64,000 nt of DNA from Brachypterus glaber (lineage: Eukaryota; Arthropoda; Insecta; Coleoptera; Kateretidae). Below, piece after piece: positions 10,541 to 20,990 of the stretch. Location: positions 19,733,589 to 19,797,588 of the forward strand of contig OY294048.1 in NCBI GenBank assembly GCA_958510825.1. Direction: 5' to 3'. The notes beneath the pieces were generated by a model, which was not told the DNA's origin, did no database searches, and saw only the letters and a program-made list of their open reading frames with translations. The position numbers and the translations under genes are program-made. Within the stretch, counting starts at the first letter, position 1. Every line of letters starts with the position of its first letter.

Positions 10541-12651
10541 TGTAACGATATAAATCGTCACTTTGTAATATAGCAAGGGTTAATTAAACTATTCGTTTAC
10601 TTACGTTATAATTTATGTTTATTTTGTATATAAATAGTTACGTACGTACAGAACTATTTTGTATCTGGGACTATTTAGTAGCAGGAACTGAATTCTAACC
10701 ATATAAGTCTCTATTCCATAGTTCTACCTGAAAATAACATAAAGAAAACATAATTAGAATATGATTTTTAATAATAAAGAATCATATGACTTATTTCTCT
10801 ATAATACATTTGTCTATGGACTTACCTGGTTTTTATATGTTTCAGAGTCTATTGAGGGTTGGATTTCACTGGCTTTCACCTGTAGCTTGTCTCTCCTGGA
10901 AAGTTTCGTATGCTTATTCCTTCGGGATAATCTAGAATTTGTTGAAAATAGTTTGCTGGAACTGCTCACTTAGATTCAGTATTTTGTTTATACTTAGTTC
11001 ACAGGGCACTTAGTATTCTGTTCGTATTTTTATTAGATTTGCTGATAAACAATAAGTATTGTTTATATTTGTTTCTTAGAGTAATATTTTGAGGTTAGAT
11101 ATCACTAATACGGATTTATTAGGAAATGTTCTTTTTGGTTATTATTTTTGGTGTCGTTGCCGTTACCTTTATTAGGAATCCTATACGGTAAAACTGTAGT
11201 TGATAATGACTTGCATAGATGTCGCTAATAGTTCAGAAATAGTATTTTATTTACCTGAAGGGTTCATACCGGTTAATAAGGTCGATTTTCCTTCTTCTTG
11301 AAGCAACTCTGTTACAAAATGGTGGTGTCATTTTGACGAGTGTTTATTTTCTGTAATCATCGAAGTAATCCTTCATGTATTTTTATTTAAAGTTAGTGAA
11401 AATGAATATTTAAACAATGCGGAAGATATTGTAACTGTTATTTTCTACAATAACGCATTTATAACGTTTCGATGGACATCGAAGACTTAGTATGACACGT
11501 AAGTTAAGTTTTTCTGTTTCTTAGAATATTTCTGAGATATAATTATTGTTTTAGCACCATTATTACTACATTACTAGACCATTAATTAAGCACCATTAAT
11601 TAATTAATTAATTAATTACTATTTCTATACCATTAATATGGAATTACATTAATTTAAGTTGAAGTTTATTTTGGTATATTTGATATACAAGTTCTTCGCA
11701 TGGAGTGATGTTCTGTTGGAACATGGTTCTGTAATTTTCGGCATAGATAAGTTCTATATGACCGTCTAGCAGACAATTTTACATTGGACATAATTTTCAA
11801 AAGCATATTTTATCCCGGACAACATTTTCAATCGTACATTTTATCCTGGAAGATGATTTTTCCAAAGTAGATGGGACAGCCTATATTTTTTTTCTTTCAT
11901 TTGAGAAATGAATTCATCAGCATAGGGGAGACTTGTACAGATGGAGACGATGGAATTCATACCTCATGGATTTTGCAGAAACCAGCTAAGTACTCATTCT
12001 GAAAACTTTTGAAAGCAATATTTCATATTTTTAAATTCTTTTATTTCAATATTCTTATAACTGTAAACTTTATCAGATCTGATATAGTATTGTTTAATAC
12101 TATATGCCCTTCTGGCTTTTGTTCATTTTTAGGTACTTATTTTTTTTAAAACATTTAATCTCATTTATTAATTATTAAATATCATACTTTGATTAAATGA
12201 TTTCTAATTTAAGCATGACTTTTATACACTGCAAGAAATGATTGCTGTTTACATACATTTCTTGGTGCTTGCTGAACTTCATGTTTTCTTTATACATTTA
12301 AGTCGAATGATTTCTGAATTTAGTAATTTTTATTAAGATTTCTTTAATTATATCTTAATATAATTACACATATTTTTTATATATATTAATACATTACTTG
12401 ATGTGCTTTCATTAAGTTTATTTATAATAAATTTCTCAAATGAATTATCTTATTTTATTTAGGAGTTATATTTTCTCAAACTGAAAAGCTTAAGTATTTA
12501 CACTAGGTTGTTACTTACCTAAAGGAGTAAAAGCTAAAGTAACTGGCGCCCCTAACAACATTAATCAATTCTTTCTATTTTTCCCTTGCCCATACCCATT
12601 GCTCCGCTGTCAAAACTAGCCGTTGGCAGTGAACGTATTAATTACGGTACA
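10541..12651 (+). repeat. 3' LTR (2111 bp)
   Basis: Same length as the 5' LTR, with only scattered single-base differences (for example near 11037, 11400 and 11695). It is followed by the target duplication ATGT and the continuation of the interrupted LINE. Confidence 0.9.
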
Positions 12652-13047
12652 ATGTCGTATATAAAAATAAGTATGAAACAGTAACAAAACAATATCGATA
12701 AAAAAACTAAATATCACTAAAATTATTGTTTAGGTAGTATTCGAATTTTAAAAAGGCCTTCATTATTAAATAACGTTTTATAGTTAATTTAAATGAATTG
12801 TCCTTTAATTGTCTTACTTTTTGAGGAAGAACATTGCAGAACCTTATGGCATGATAATTGATACTGGTTTGGTTTCTACATAATCTTGTGAATTCAATAC
12901 GTATATTTGCACCATTACGTGTATTGTTGTTGTGTATCGTATCTTGCGTTTTATATTTGTGTTCATTAGATTTAATATAGACTAAACTTTCCAGTATATA
13001 TAGACATGGTAATGTTAGAATGTTGTATATTGTAAATTGTATAACTT
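12652..13047 (-). pseudogene. LINE reverse transcriptase C-terminus (Jockey/CR1-like), 5'-truncated
   Basis: The minus strand is open from about 13047 down to a TAG at 12707-12709. It reads LTLPCLYILESLVY, then HNNNTRNGANI, TSINYHAIRFCNVLP and KDNSFKLTIKRYL. This is the characteristic tail that follows the RT domain in CR1/Jockey-group ORF2 proteins (LPSLYIYE..HNYNTR..YYGxKIYNxLP..FKxxLK). Upstream an in-frame stop and loss of similarity mark 5' truncation or decay. Downstream the 3' untranslated region runs into the LTR insertion and resumes at 6731-6580. The fragment lacks all catalytic residues. Confidence 0.8.
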
Positions 13048-14339
13048 CTACCCTTTAGAAGAAAGTAAAAACTTCCTGTATTTTTGAGTGGCCAGCCGAA
13101 AGGGAATTAATGTGTGAAAAACGTTGCATTAAATCAAAATGAAACAGCAATGAAACGTTCACTATTCCTTAAAGCGGAAAAATAAACGGTTCAAAGCATT
13201 TCCACTGAGTTATTTTCTCCCGGTTGAATTTCACATTCCATGTAAGTTATTTCCAAATCGCCGGTTCTGGATCCGGTTCCTTTGGGTGTCCAAAAATGGT
13301 GCTAGAAATAGATACCTTGAAACTCATTTTATTCACGAGCATAGAGAAAAACGTTTTTTCAAGTATCATTTTTGTCTGTTTCTTTAAAAGTTAAAAAAGC
13401 TTTTCTTTTTTAACCTAGGTTTTGGCTTTTGGTTATACCTCGTAGATGGCGAAACTATCGCCTTGTCTGTAAACAGTTGTGGTTTGCGAATAAAATAACC
13501 TAACTTCTTTTTGTTTATTTCTACGAAAAACAATAAGGAATAATATTTATTTATATATTATATGGTTCATACCGAGACTAATAATAGAAAATAACAACGA
13601 GCCACTTATTTAAATTATTATTTAAGTTGAAATTTACAGTGACGTTAGAAATCTGCAAAATTTCTGTAGATCATTTAAAATGGCAAATTTTACGAGGTAA
13701 TGTGTTATTTATTTATGCTTCTGAGTAAAATTCTGTTCTAACCACATAAGAAAATGATATTTTCAACTCTTGATATGCTAATTTGGCCTATGCTGCGCCT
13801 CGGCCAAATAGCATCTCTCAAGTTGGAAATGTTTCATTTTCTTATTAGGTTAGAAATATACTATTAACTTTGACGAGTTATATACATTACATTTATTACA
13901 TTCGGTTACACACAATCATTCTGGGACCAGTCCTTAAAAAGTGCCGTTGACAAAATATGTTATATTATTACCGGAGTTGATACATTCATTACAATAACAG
14001 GGACGTATTCAGGGTTTTACTTATTTTGCATTCACATTGTTAAATTTTTAAATTTTACGTGTTAATTGGTATATAGGTGTTCTTAAGGAAATTGAAACTA
14101 ATTTTTTTATCACCACGCAGGGTCTGCGCTAGGGAAAGGGCAATAATTTTTTAATGTTTAAAATAATTACACAACCCTGAAGAAAAAATGATCACACAAT
14201 ACTCTCTTAATGATCTTGAGAAGAATTATTTTTAATTTTTCAAAAGAGACTTGAAATTTGGCATATAGGTTTGTTACCAAAACCCGGTTCTTCGTTATTC
14301 CCTTTTAGTTCGACTTTGGAAAACACTCAGTTTTCTTGT
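13048..14339. other. Intergenic stretch with one small palindromic element
   Basis: No coding sequence recognised. GC content is slightly higher around 13260-13300 and 13430-13490. The only clear structure is the hairpin element at 13736-13855, listed separately. Confidence 0.4.
13736..13855. mobile_element. 120-bp palindromic MITE-like hairpin
   Basis: TTCTAACCACATAAGAAAATG at the left is answered by CATTTTCTTATTAGGTTAGAA at the right. The pairing continues inward to AATTTGGCC/GGCCAAAT around a ~12-nt loop. It is almost wholly self-complementary with no coding capacity. A target duplication is not evident. Confidence 0.7.
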
Positions 14340-14945
14340 ACACGCTTTCTTGTCCTGATTGGAGTCATATGTTTTTTTAACTAATTTTGAGTCGCTGAGT
14401 CCGAATTTGTCATCAGATTTTTCTATTACCCCAAGTTTCTGAGAAAATGAGATAAAAGTGGCAAAATATCATTATTTTAGCCGTTTTTTAAAAGCATGGA
14501 AAATAAAAATATTGTGAGTACTTTGGATTGGGCGACTCCAGATTTGTTAAAAAATACCGAACTTAGATTATGAAAACTTTAAATTTATAGGTAAAATAAA
14601 TAGGGATACTAGGGAAAAAACATTAAAAAGAAGTAGATCCTGTCACACATCTAAGTAGGGAGCGGGGTGAGGAGATGGGTGCATAAGGGAACAACCTTAG
14701 CGCAACCTACTTGCTAAAAAACTTCAAAAAGCATCCAGTTGGTCAAAAATGAACTAGAAATATGTTACGTAATACGGTCCTTATGTAATGAAGTAACATT
14801 TTTATGAAGACATTTAAATATATTTTTATTGGTAACAGAATAGTAAATTCTACCAAGAATATTACTTTTATCCTTGTTTACTTAATAGGAATAATAAATC
14901 TGCCTTAACTACGCAATTACTCAATAGAATGAACACCAGGGTTAT

Positions 14946-14947
14946 AT

Positions 14948-15023
<76 letters not shown>

Positions 15024-15160
15024 TTTTGGTGTAGTTACATAGTCATGAAGAGCCCCAAATAAGCTTTTGGCTTGTGCTAGGGGCTCTCCATTGATTTTTA
15101 TGAGAATACAAAGTTATAAAAAGTTGTCCAAACGAAAATATTAACTCCAGTCCATTAAAA
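14946..15160 (-). repeat. LINE 3' UTR with (TAAA)n tail and stem-loop, left arm copy
   Basis: On the plus strand a long (TTTA)n run (14946-15022) is followed by GAAGAGCCCC AAATAAGC..GCTTGTGCTAGGGGCTCTCC, which folds into a stem. Read on the minus strand this is a structured 3' end followed by a (TAAA)n tail, as in non-LTR retrotransposons. Related copies lie at 23720-23875 (plus strand) and 28404-28545 (minus strand). Confidence 0.65.
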
Positions 15161-15692
15161 GTAATTCTTTTTTATCCATGCCTAATTTTTCTTAACTTCC
15201 AAGCTGCATAAACCATAAATTTTTATAAAAAAAAGTTTAAAAGTAAATTTCAAGGAATGACTTTGACAGGTCAAAATTACTAAAATGTTCCAAAAGGTAC
15301 ATCGCTGCAGCCATAAAAAGTTACCATAATCCCACTTTAAAGTAACCATTCCTATTTGGTTATAATATAGGTAACAACTTCGTTTTTAAAACTTTATACA
15401 TTACTAAACAGTAACAGATTACTTTTTAGTTACAATTACAGGGTGGCCCAAAAAAAACCGGACACTTTTTAAACCATTATAACTTTGTTGCTGTTTGAGC
15501 GATCTTTACTTACTTTAAAATAAATAGGCTCAAAACATGTAAGATTCGGTGAATAATTTTATTTATTTAAAATATTATTATATATTTTAGTAAGAAAGCT
15601 TTTTCTGAAGGCGTTATTTTAGACCCATGGGGATTAGAGCAACATGTAAAAAATGATAACTTTTCGTCTGTATTATGTTAAATGGTCTATCT

Positions 15693-16188
15693 TGTGGTAA
15701 AACAATATTTTCACACTGTTCTTTAACTTTGGTTATGTTTACATTCTGTCAAATTACCCTAATTTAGGTGACCTTGACCATTTAGGGATATTTAATTAAT
15801 AAGGAAATTAGGTTACCAATATATTTTGCTGGAACTACCTGTTCACCTGTTGTATTGTATCTTTGACATTCTAACCGATTCATACAGTTCTATTTTTATA
15901 ACAGTCATCCTTAGGGATAAAATATTTATCTATTAATAAATATTATCCTGGTGATTAGGTAAGTCTTATTTAATTTATATTTTTATTAAATCCTAATTAT
16001 TTATATTAGTTTTAGTTTGGAACTTATTTATGTTCATACATAACATCGGTCACCTAACTCTGGGTATTTTGAAATTGCTTCCTACAATAAATGAACTCTG
16101 ATCTACATTACTGATTTTCTTATACGAAACCACGACCCCCATTTGAACTATACGGCGCCCGGCATTCCTTTTTTCCCAGTTCAACATA
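15693..16188 (+). repeat. 5' LTR (496 bp)
   Basis: Begins TGTGGTAAAACAATATT. The target duplication ATCT fits an end at ..CAACATA rather than the canonical ..CAACA two bases earlier. The same ambiguity exists at the 3' LTR. Confidence 0.9.
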
Positions 16189-16289
16189 TCTGGCACTCAC
16201 CGTGAGGCATAGAGACATACTGTAGATACGTCCAAAGCTAGGGTATAAAAGAAAACAGTGGTAGTATTAGAGTATACAGTGAAAACAAA

Positions 16290-17558
16290 ATGCCTATCGA
16301 CCATTCACCAACCAATGGCAAGACGAGAAGTGGAAATTCATACAGAGGTCCTCGTAGAGAGCAATCACTCGACTTCTTGGGTTTTGAAGGTGGTTCAGAA
16401 GCATTGGCTTCTGCATTACCAACAACTACTGCAGTATCAACAACTTCCAGCCATGTCACCAGAGTACAACCCGTACTTACTGCTGGGATGTCAACAACTT
16501 CACTACAAGAGCAGCCGCCACCATTATCACCACAGGTTACACAACACCAACAAAATAATCAAGGTATTTATATTCCAATTTCACATTCACCTCCAACAAT
16601 GGCAACTTTACCATCCAATGCAAGTGGCGTTGGGCCACAGAGATTTGAGCATACTACAAGTACTGGGGCAGTCCCTAGAAGAAATTATTCAGGAGCTAGT
16701 AGTAATTTAAGTTATAATTTACCTTATTATCATGTAGATTTGCCACATAGACCTCCTCCAGCTTATAGTAGCTTAAACGTAAACAACAATTTCCCTAGTT
16801 TACCTCCACAGGGTTATAACACAAATTCATATGTACAGGTACCACAAAATGCACAGCCCTGTATACCGGTACAAATCCCAAGTGCCGAAACACTTTCTAG
16901 CATTAAAAAATTGTTACCAGTGTTTTCTGAAAACGGTGAAATTCACCCTTGTGACTTTATAAATAGACTGGAAAAAACACTACAAAATTACAATATTCCA
17001 TTTCATATGTTTTCACCAGAATTACCAGACCTATTTATCGGGCCTTCAAAGCACTGGATACAAGCACTATTATATAATTTTAATGATTTTAACGCATTTA
17101 AAAACAGTTTTATTGATAATTTTTGGGGATTTTCTCAACAAAACAAGGTTAAACTCCAACTTGATTTGGGAAAGTACAATAGAACTACCAGCTATTCGAA
17201 CTACTTTTTGGGCCAAGTGTCAAAAGCTAGATTTTTAAACCCTCCATATTTAGAACGGGAACTTATAGCAATAATTAGTAGACACTTTCCTCCAACCATA
17301 AGTTGTTCTTTAATAGGAAGTAGATGTATAGCGGAAGTTTTAGAAAGGCTTCGTTTAGCGGATTCATTTGAAACGGTAAACATGAGACATCCCTCTTCTT
17401 CTTCTTCTTCTGCGCAACCTTCTTCGCAACCGGCAGTCGTTCCACATAGGAATTTCTCAAATAAAAATTTCAATAAAAATATTTCTCACATTCAAATCGA
17501 TAATATCGATAACATTAGCGATAATATCGATAATTTAGAACAGAATGAGGGAAACTAA
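16290..17558 (+). CDS. Gag polyprotein of Ty3/Gypsy element
   Basis: The 422-residue product would form the cytoplasmic particle and package element RNA. The first ~200 residues are low-complexity and rich in Pro, Ser, Thr and Gln (several PPP, QQ and SS runs). Residues ~200-365, beginning SIKKLLPVFSENGEIHPCDF and including KHWIQALLYNFNDF, look like a Gypsy capsid domain. A Ser run (SSSSSSSAQPSSQP) and an Asn/Ile/Asp-rich tail (HIQIDNIDNISDN) follow. No CCHC zinc knuckle is present, so RNA binding must use other basic residues. The ATG at 16290 is the first good start, about 100 nt after the LTR. The frame stops at TAA 17556-17558, inside a -1 frameshift cassette. Recognition rests on position and capsid-like pattern. 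Confidence 0.85.
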   Translation: MPIDHSPTNGKTRSGNSYRGPRREQSLDFLGFEGGSEALASALPTTTAVSTTSSHVTRVQPVLTAGMSTTSLQEQPPPLSPQVTQHQQNNQGIYIPISHSPPTMATLPSNASGVGPQRFEHTTSTGAVPRRNYSGASSNLSYNLPYYHVDLPHRPPPAYSSLNVNNNFPSLPPQGYNTNSYVQVPQNAQPCIPVQIPSAETLSSIKKLLPVFSENGEIHPCDFINRLEKTLQNYNIPFHMFSPELPDLFIGPSKHWIQALLYNFNDFNAFKNSFIDNFWGFSQQNKVKLQLDLGKYNRTTSYSNYFLGQVSKARFLNPPYLERELIAIISRHFPPTISCSLIGSRCIAEVLERLRLADSFETVNMRHPSSSSSSAQPSSQPAVVPHRNFSNKNFNKNISHIQIDNIDNISDNIDNLEQNEGN

Positions 17559-17595
17559 TTTTACCTAAAGATATAAGCAGTGTATCTTTAGGTAA
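17549..17595 (+). promoter_or_regulatory. Programmed -1 ribosomal frameshift signal (gag to pol)
   Basis: In the gag frame the last sense codons read as the slippery heptamer G GGA AAC (17549-17555), followed at once by the TAA stop. Five bases further on (17561) a perfect 13-bp stem begins: TTACCTAAAGATA (17561-17573) pairs with TATCTTTAGGTAA (17583-17595) around a 9-nt loop. Shifting back one base enters the pol frame, which is open from 17549. G GGA AAC is an established -1 slippery site in some retroviruses. Confidence 0.9.
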
Positions 17596-19273
17596 CATTT
17601 CCACAACTGCAAAACCTAACCTCACAAATTTTGTAAACAATCCCAAGAGTGAGTTACAAAAATGTGATTTTAACCATCAACCAATTTTAAGTGATATAAG
17701 TCGAACCCCTGTAATTACCATCAACATAAATCACACCAACTATCCTTGCTTAGTTGACAGCGGTAGCGAGTGTTGTGCTTTTTCTACAGTGGTAGAAAAT
17801 TCTGTCACATCCATGTCTATTCCTATGTTTCCAGTAAATGGTATTAGGGTTTCTGGAGCTTTTAGGAATAAAAACCGAAAAGTCACCCATCAGGCCCTAG
17901 TTTCATTTTCTTTAGAAGATGAGGTTTTTGATTTCGAGATGCTTTACATCCCAGACTTAGTCTTTCCAGTTATCCTGGGTTGTGATTTTCTAAGAACTTT
18001 TAAGGTAAGCATAAGTTTAGAACAAGAATGCATTTTTATAAAACATAATAATAAAGTATTAACCATCCCTGAAACTAAAACATTGCACACTTATACTGCC
18101 CTTGAAGATTCCCCTTTAACAAAAGTATGTGCTATATCAAAGTCCCCTCCTATTATGCAACCTGATCATTACTATCAAGTAAGTGATGAGGATATTGATG
18201 CTGTGGTTAGAGAGACTCCACTTTCTCCTGAACAAAAAGCTAAATTTAGACACTTACTTTGTAAGCATAAAAGTGTTTTTTCAGAAAAACCTGGTCTTAC
18301 GTCTGAGTATGTCCATTCAATAACCCTTTTTGATTACACACCCTTTAATCAAAAGAGTTATCCCATTCCCATTGCACACAGGCCTGCTGTAGATGCTGAA
18401 ATTCAGCGTATGCTGGACTTCAACATAATTGAACGTACTTCTTCATCTGCTTTTAGCAGCCCCCTATGTACCGCGGTCCGCAAAAACGGAACGGTAAGAG
18501 TTTGCCTTGATGCAAGGAAGCTTAACAGTGTAATGGAACCCGATACAGAACTCCCAAACAAAATTCAAGAGCTTTTGCAAACTTTACCTCCTGAAGTTCG
18601 TACTATTTCGAGTTTGGACATGACCAATGGCTACTGGCAAGTTCAGCTAAGGCCTGAGGACAGAAAATATACTGGATTTCTATATAATGGTAAATCGTAT
18701 CATTTTAAAGTACTCCCTTTTGGTCTAAAGACCGCAGTTAGTAGTTTCACTCGGGCTATGTCCGTTATTTTAGGTCCAGAATTTTCCGAATTCATCCGTA
18801 TTTACATAGATGATGTCCTTGTACTGAGCTCTGGGGTAGATGCGCACCTGCAACACTTAGATAGTGTGCTATCCAGATTTGCACAAACCGGATTTACACT
18901 ACGGTTAAATAAGTGTAAATTTTTTAGGAAGGAAATTCAATTTTTAGGCTACATCCTTTCTGAAAGTGGCCTTCAAAGTGATTCTTCCAGGGTATCTGCT
19001 GTAGTCAACTACCCAGTTCCACAAAATGTAAAACAATTACAGGCGTGGCTAGGGTTGACCAACTATGACAGGGTATTCTGTGAAAATTATGCTACTGTGG
19101 CAGAGCCCTTATTTTCCCTCCTGAGAAAAAAAACTAAATGGACTTGGGGTCCTGCTCAAGCCCAATCATTTAATAACCTGAAAGAGCTGATTAAACAAGA
19201 AGTACTTTTGTTTCATCCAATATTCTCTCTCCCTTTCTGGGTACAATGTGACAGTTGGCTGATGTTGGCTTAG
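17549..19273 (+). CDS. Pol part 1: protease, reverse transcriptase, start of RNase H
   Basis: Open for 574 codons in the -1 frame relative to gag, expressed only by frameshifting. The aspartic protease has LVDSGSECCAFS (catalytic Asp codon 70; DSGS instead of the usual DTGA/DSGA) and the closing ILGCDFL (codon ~142). The reverse transcriptase follows. VRVCLDARKLN holds an RT motif (codon ~321), SSLDMTNGYWQV the first catalytic Asp (~357), and YIDD (codons 419-422) the metal-binding pair. The thumb and connection (FLGYILSESG, AWLGLTNYDRVF) lead to WVQCDS (codon ~568), the start of RNase H. There the frame is lost and a stop comes at 19271-19273. Function known from the family: synthesis of element cDNA in cytoplasmic particles. 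Confidence 0.92.
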   Translation, partial: GKLILPKDISSVSLGNISTTAKPNLTNFVNNPKSELQKCDFNHQPILSDISRTPVITININHTNYPCLVDSGSECCAFSTVVENSVTSMSIPMFPVNGIRVSGAFRNKNRKVTHQALVSFSLEDEVFDFEMLYIPDLVFPVILGCDFLRTFKVSISLEQECIFIKHNNKVLTIPETKTLHTYTALEDSPLTKVCAISKSPPIMQPDHYYQVSDEDIDAVVRETPLSPEQKAKFRHLLCKHKSVFSEKPGLTSEYVHSITLFDYTPFNQKSYPIPIAHRPAVDAEIQRMLDFNIIERTSSSAFSSPLCTAVRKNGTVRVCLDARKLNSVMEPDTELPNKIQELLQTLPPEVRTISSLDMTNGYWQVQLRPEDRKYTGFLYNGKSYHFKVLPFGLKTAVSSFTRAMSVILGPEFSEFIRIYIDDVLVLSSGVDAHLQHLDSVLSRFAQTGFTLRLNKCKFFRKEIQFLGYILSESGLQSDSSRVSAVVNYPVPQNVKQLQAWLGLTNYDRVFCENYATVAEPLFSLLRKKTKWTWGPAQAQSFNNLKELIKQEVLLFHPIFSLPFWVQCDSWLMLA

Positions 19274-20883
19274 GTGCTCAGCTTTTTCAGATTGTTAATG
19301 GTCATAAAAAAGTAGTGGCATATGCCAGTAGAGTTCTTCTCCCCAGGGAGCGTGCCTATTGTTCCTCAGAAAAGGAGGCCCTCAGTGTAGTCTGGGCGCT
19401 CGAAAAATGGCGAGTTTTTTTAATCGGCCGTCATTTTTATTGCCTCAGCGACAACAGGGCATTAAGTTATCTTAATACCTGTCGTCTCCTCACACCTAGA
19501 CTATCCCGTTGGTGCTTATCACTACAGGATTTTGATTTTACTATCAAGCATGTAGCCGGTAAAGACAATATTGTAGCCGATACTTTATCCAGGTATCCTA
19601 GTTCTAGGCTACCAACCCCTTATGATCGCTGCTTTAAAATATTAGGCCAAACCATACAGCTCGATAGTGTTTTCTGTAGAAATCTGAACTCCCTACCTGA
19701 AGACCAACGAAATGATCCCAAGCTTTTTCAAATTCGTGAAAAAGTCCAACAGGACCCAGAAGCTCACCCCAGATTTGTGATGCATGAAGATATACTTTAC
19801 ATCAGACAATCCGAAGGTGAGCCTTACCTACTTTGCGTTCCAAAAAATCGTATACCCGATTTTATTAGAGCCTATCATGCAGGCATGGGTCATTTTGGGG
19901 TTTTTAAGACCCATGCTGGAATTAAGCGAGAGGTATGGTGGCAAAATATGGCGCGAGATATTAAGCAAGAGCTAAAAGCATGCCAAATTTGCCAACTGGT
20001 AAAATCTGGTCCTTTGCCGAACCCACCGTTGAAAGCAATTATTCCAGAAGCTCCAGGAGAGCTTGTGGCACTCGATTTTTACGGGCCCTTGCCCCGATCA
20101 CGTGGGTCCGTCGAATACATTTGCGTTGTACTCGACGTTTTTTCAAAATTTGTCACTCTTTACCCTCTGAAAAATGCAACTTGCAAAAATACGCTCAAAA
20201 AGCTTCAGGAGGATTATTTTATTAAATACTCAATCCCGAAAGCAATTTTGACGGACCACGGGACCCAATTCACGGCCGACCTTTGGTCCGCAACCCTCGA
20301 GCCTCTGGGCATAAAAGTCATAAAGTCTTCGGTGCGCCATCCGTGTAGTAATCCATCCGAACGTATAATGAAAGAGCTCTCTAGGCTCTTCCGAACATTT
20401 TGCCACGACCGACACACCAGGTGGGCCCTAGAAATTGATAAATTTGCGAATTTTCTCAATAACATAACGCACCTGTCCACCGGGTATTCCCCCAAAGAAT
20501 TGCACCTGGGTGAATCCCCTGACTTACCACTTAGAGAAATATTAAATTTTCCGGTTGATACAAAAAACCTAGATAATCACGTAAAATTATATTTTGCAAA
20601 GGAGAGTTTGTTAAGTAGTGCCTTACGTCGAAACGCACACACCCATTCTAGGAAATTAGCTACATTTCATGTAGGTGATAAGGTATTACTTAGGGCAAAC
20701 CCTACTTCGTCTGCAATAGAGGGACGAATAAAAAAATGGATGCTCCTCTATGAGGGCCCATATAAAATAAAAAAGATCATTGATCTATCCACATATATTT
20801 TAAGTAATCCTGAAGATGAAAATGAAAGAGGAATGTTTCATGCATGCCATTTGAAAAAGTATAACCCGGAGTCTGAACTTTGA
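19255..20883 (+). CDS. Pol part 2: RNase H remainder and integrase
   Basis: Continues Pol in the next -1 frame. Residues 1-~110 are RNase H (VGLGAQLFQ, VAYASRVL, SSEKEALSVVWALEKWR, SDNRALSYL, GKDNIVADTLSR). The integrase zinc domain follows as HAGMGH..H and CQICQ (residues ~208-245). The catalytic core has Asp 274 (VALDFYGPL), Asp 334 (LTDHGTQFT) and Glu 369 (HPCSNPSERI). The last spacing is 34 residues, one less than the usual 35. The C-terminus (KVLLRANP..EGPYKIKKII..HACHLKKY) is the barrel that ends Gypsy Pol. No chromodomain is seen. The GTG/ATG near 19255 is not a true start. The frame begins by loss of one base within RNase H near 19253-19258, so this copy probably makes no full Pol unless the base is a sequencing error. 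Confidence 0.9.
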   Translation: MADVGLGAQLFQIVNGHKKVVAYASRVLLPRERAYCSSEKEALSVVWALEKWRVFLIGRHFYCLSDNRALSYLNTCRLLTPRLSRWCLSLQDFDFTIKHVAGKDNIVADTLSRYPSSRLPTPYDRCFKILGQTIQLDSVFCRNLNSLPEDQRNDPKLFQIREKVQQDPEAHPRFVMHEDILYIRQSEGEPYLLCVPKNRIPDFIRAYHAGMGHFGVFKTHAGIKREVWWQNMARDIKQELKACQICQLVKSGPLPNPPLKAIIPEAPGELVALDFYGPLPRSRGSVEYICVVLDVFSKFVTLYPLKNATCKNTLKKLQEDYFIKYSIPKAILTDHGTQFTADLWSATLEPLGIKVIKSSVRHPCSNPSERIMKELSRLFRTFCHDRHTRWALEIDKFANFLNNITHLSTGYSPKELHLGESPDLPLREILNFPVDTKNLDNHVKLYFAKESLLSSALRRNAHTHSRKLATFHVGDKVLLRANPTSSAIEGRIKKWMLLYEGPYKIKKIIDLSTYILSNPEDENERGMFHACHLKKYNPESEL

Positions 20884-20977
20884 AACAAACCTTCTACCTT
20901 ACTTTTATAACCTTTTCTGTTTTGAGTTTATCCCGTACAGTTTTTTTTTAGTAAAAAAAAAAAAGCGTTAACGAGCT

Positions 20978-20990
20978 AAGGGGGGGTAGA
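20978..20990 (+). other. Polypurine tract
   Basis: A purine run AAGGGGGGG followed by TAGA directly precedes the 3' LTR at 20991. Confidence 0.75.

Larger units (their letters stand above)
6732..12651 (+). mobile_element. Deleted Ty3/Gypsy-type LTR retrotransposon, 2111-bp LTRs
   Basis: Two 2111-bp direct repeats (6732-8842, 10541-12651) begin TGTAACG and end TACGGTACA. They are flanked by a 4-bp target duplication ATGT. A primer-binding-like TGGCGCCCAAG lies at 8850-8860 and a purine tract GGAGGGGGCA at 10529-10538. By eye the LTRs differ at about eight positions, so insertion is recent. The 1.7-kb interior keeps only the C-terminal part of integrase. Gag, protease, reverse transcriptase and RNase H are absent. 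A non-autonomous or recently deleted element is the simplest reading. The element lies inside a LINE 3' region. Confidence 0.9.

Noticed and set aside
19250..19275. Second programmed -1 frameshift in RNase H
   Set aside because: No slippery heptamer and no downstream stem. A base loss or sequencing error is simpler.
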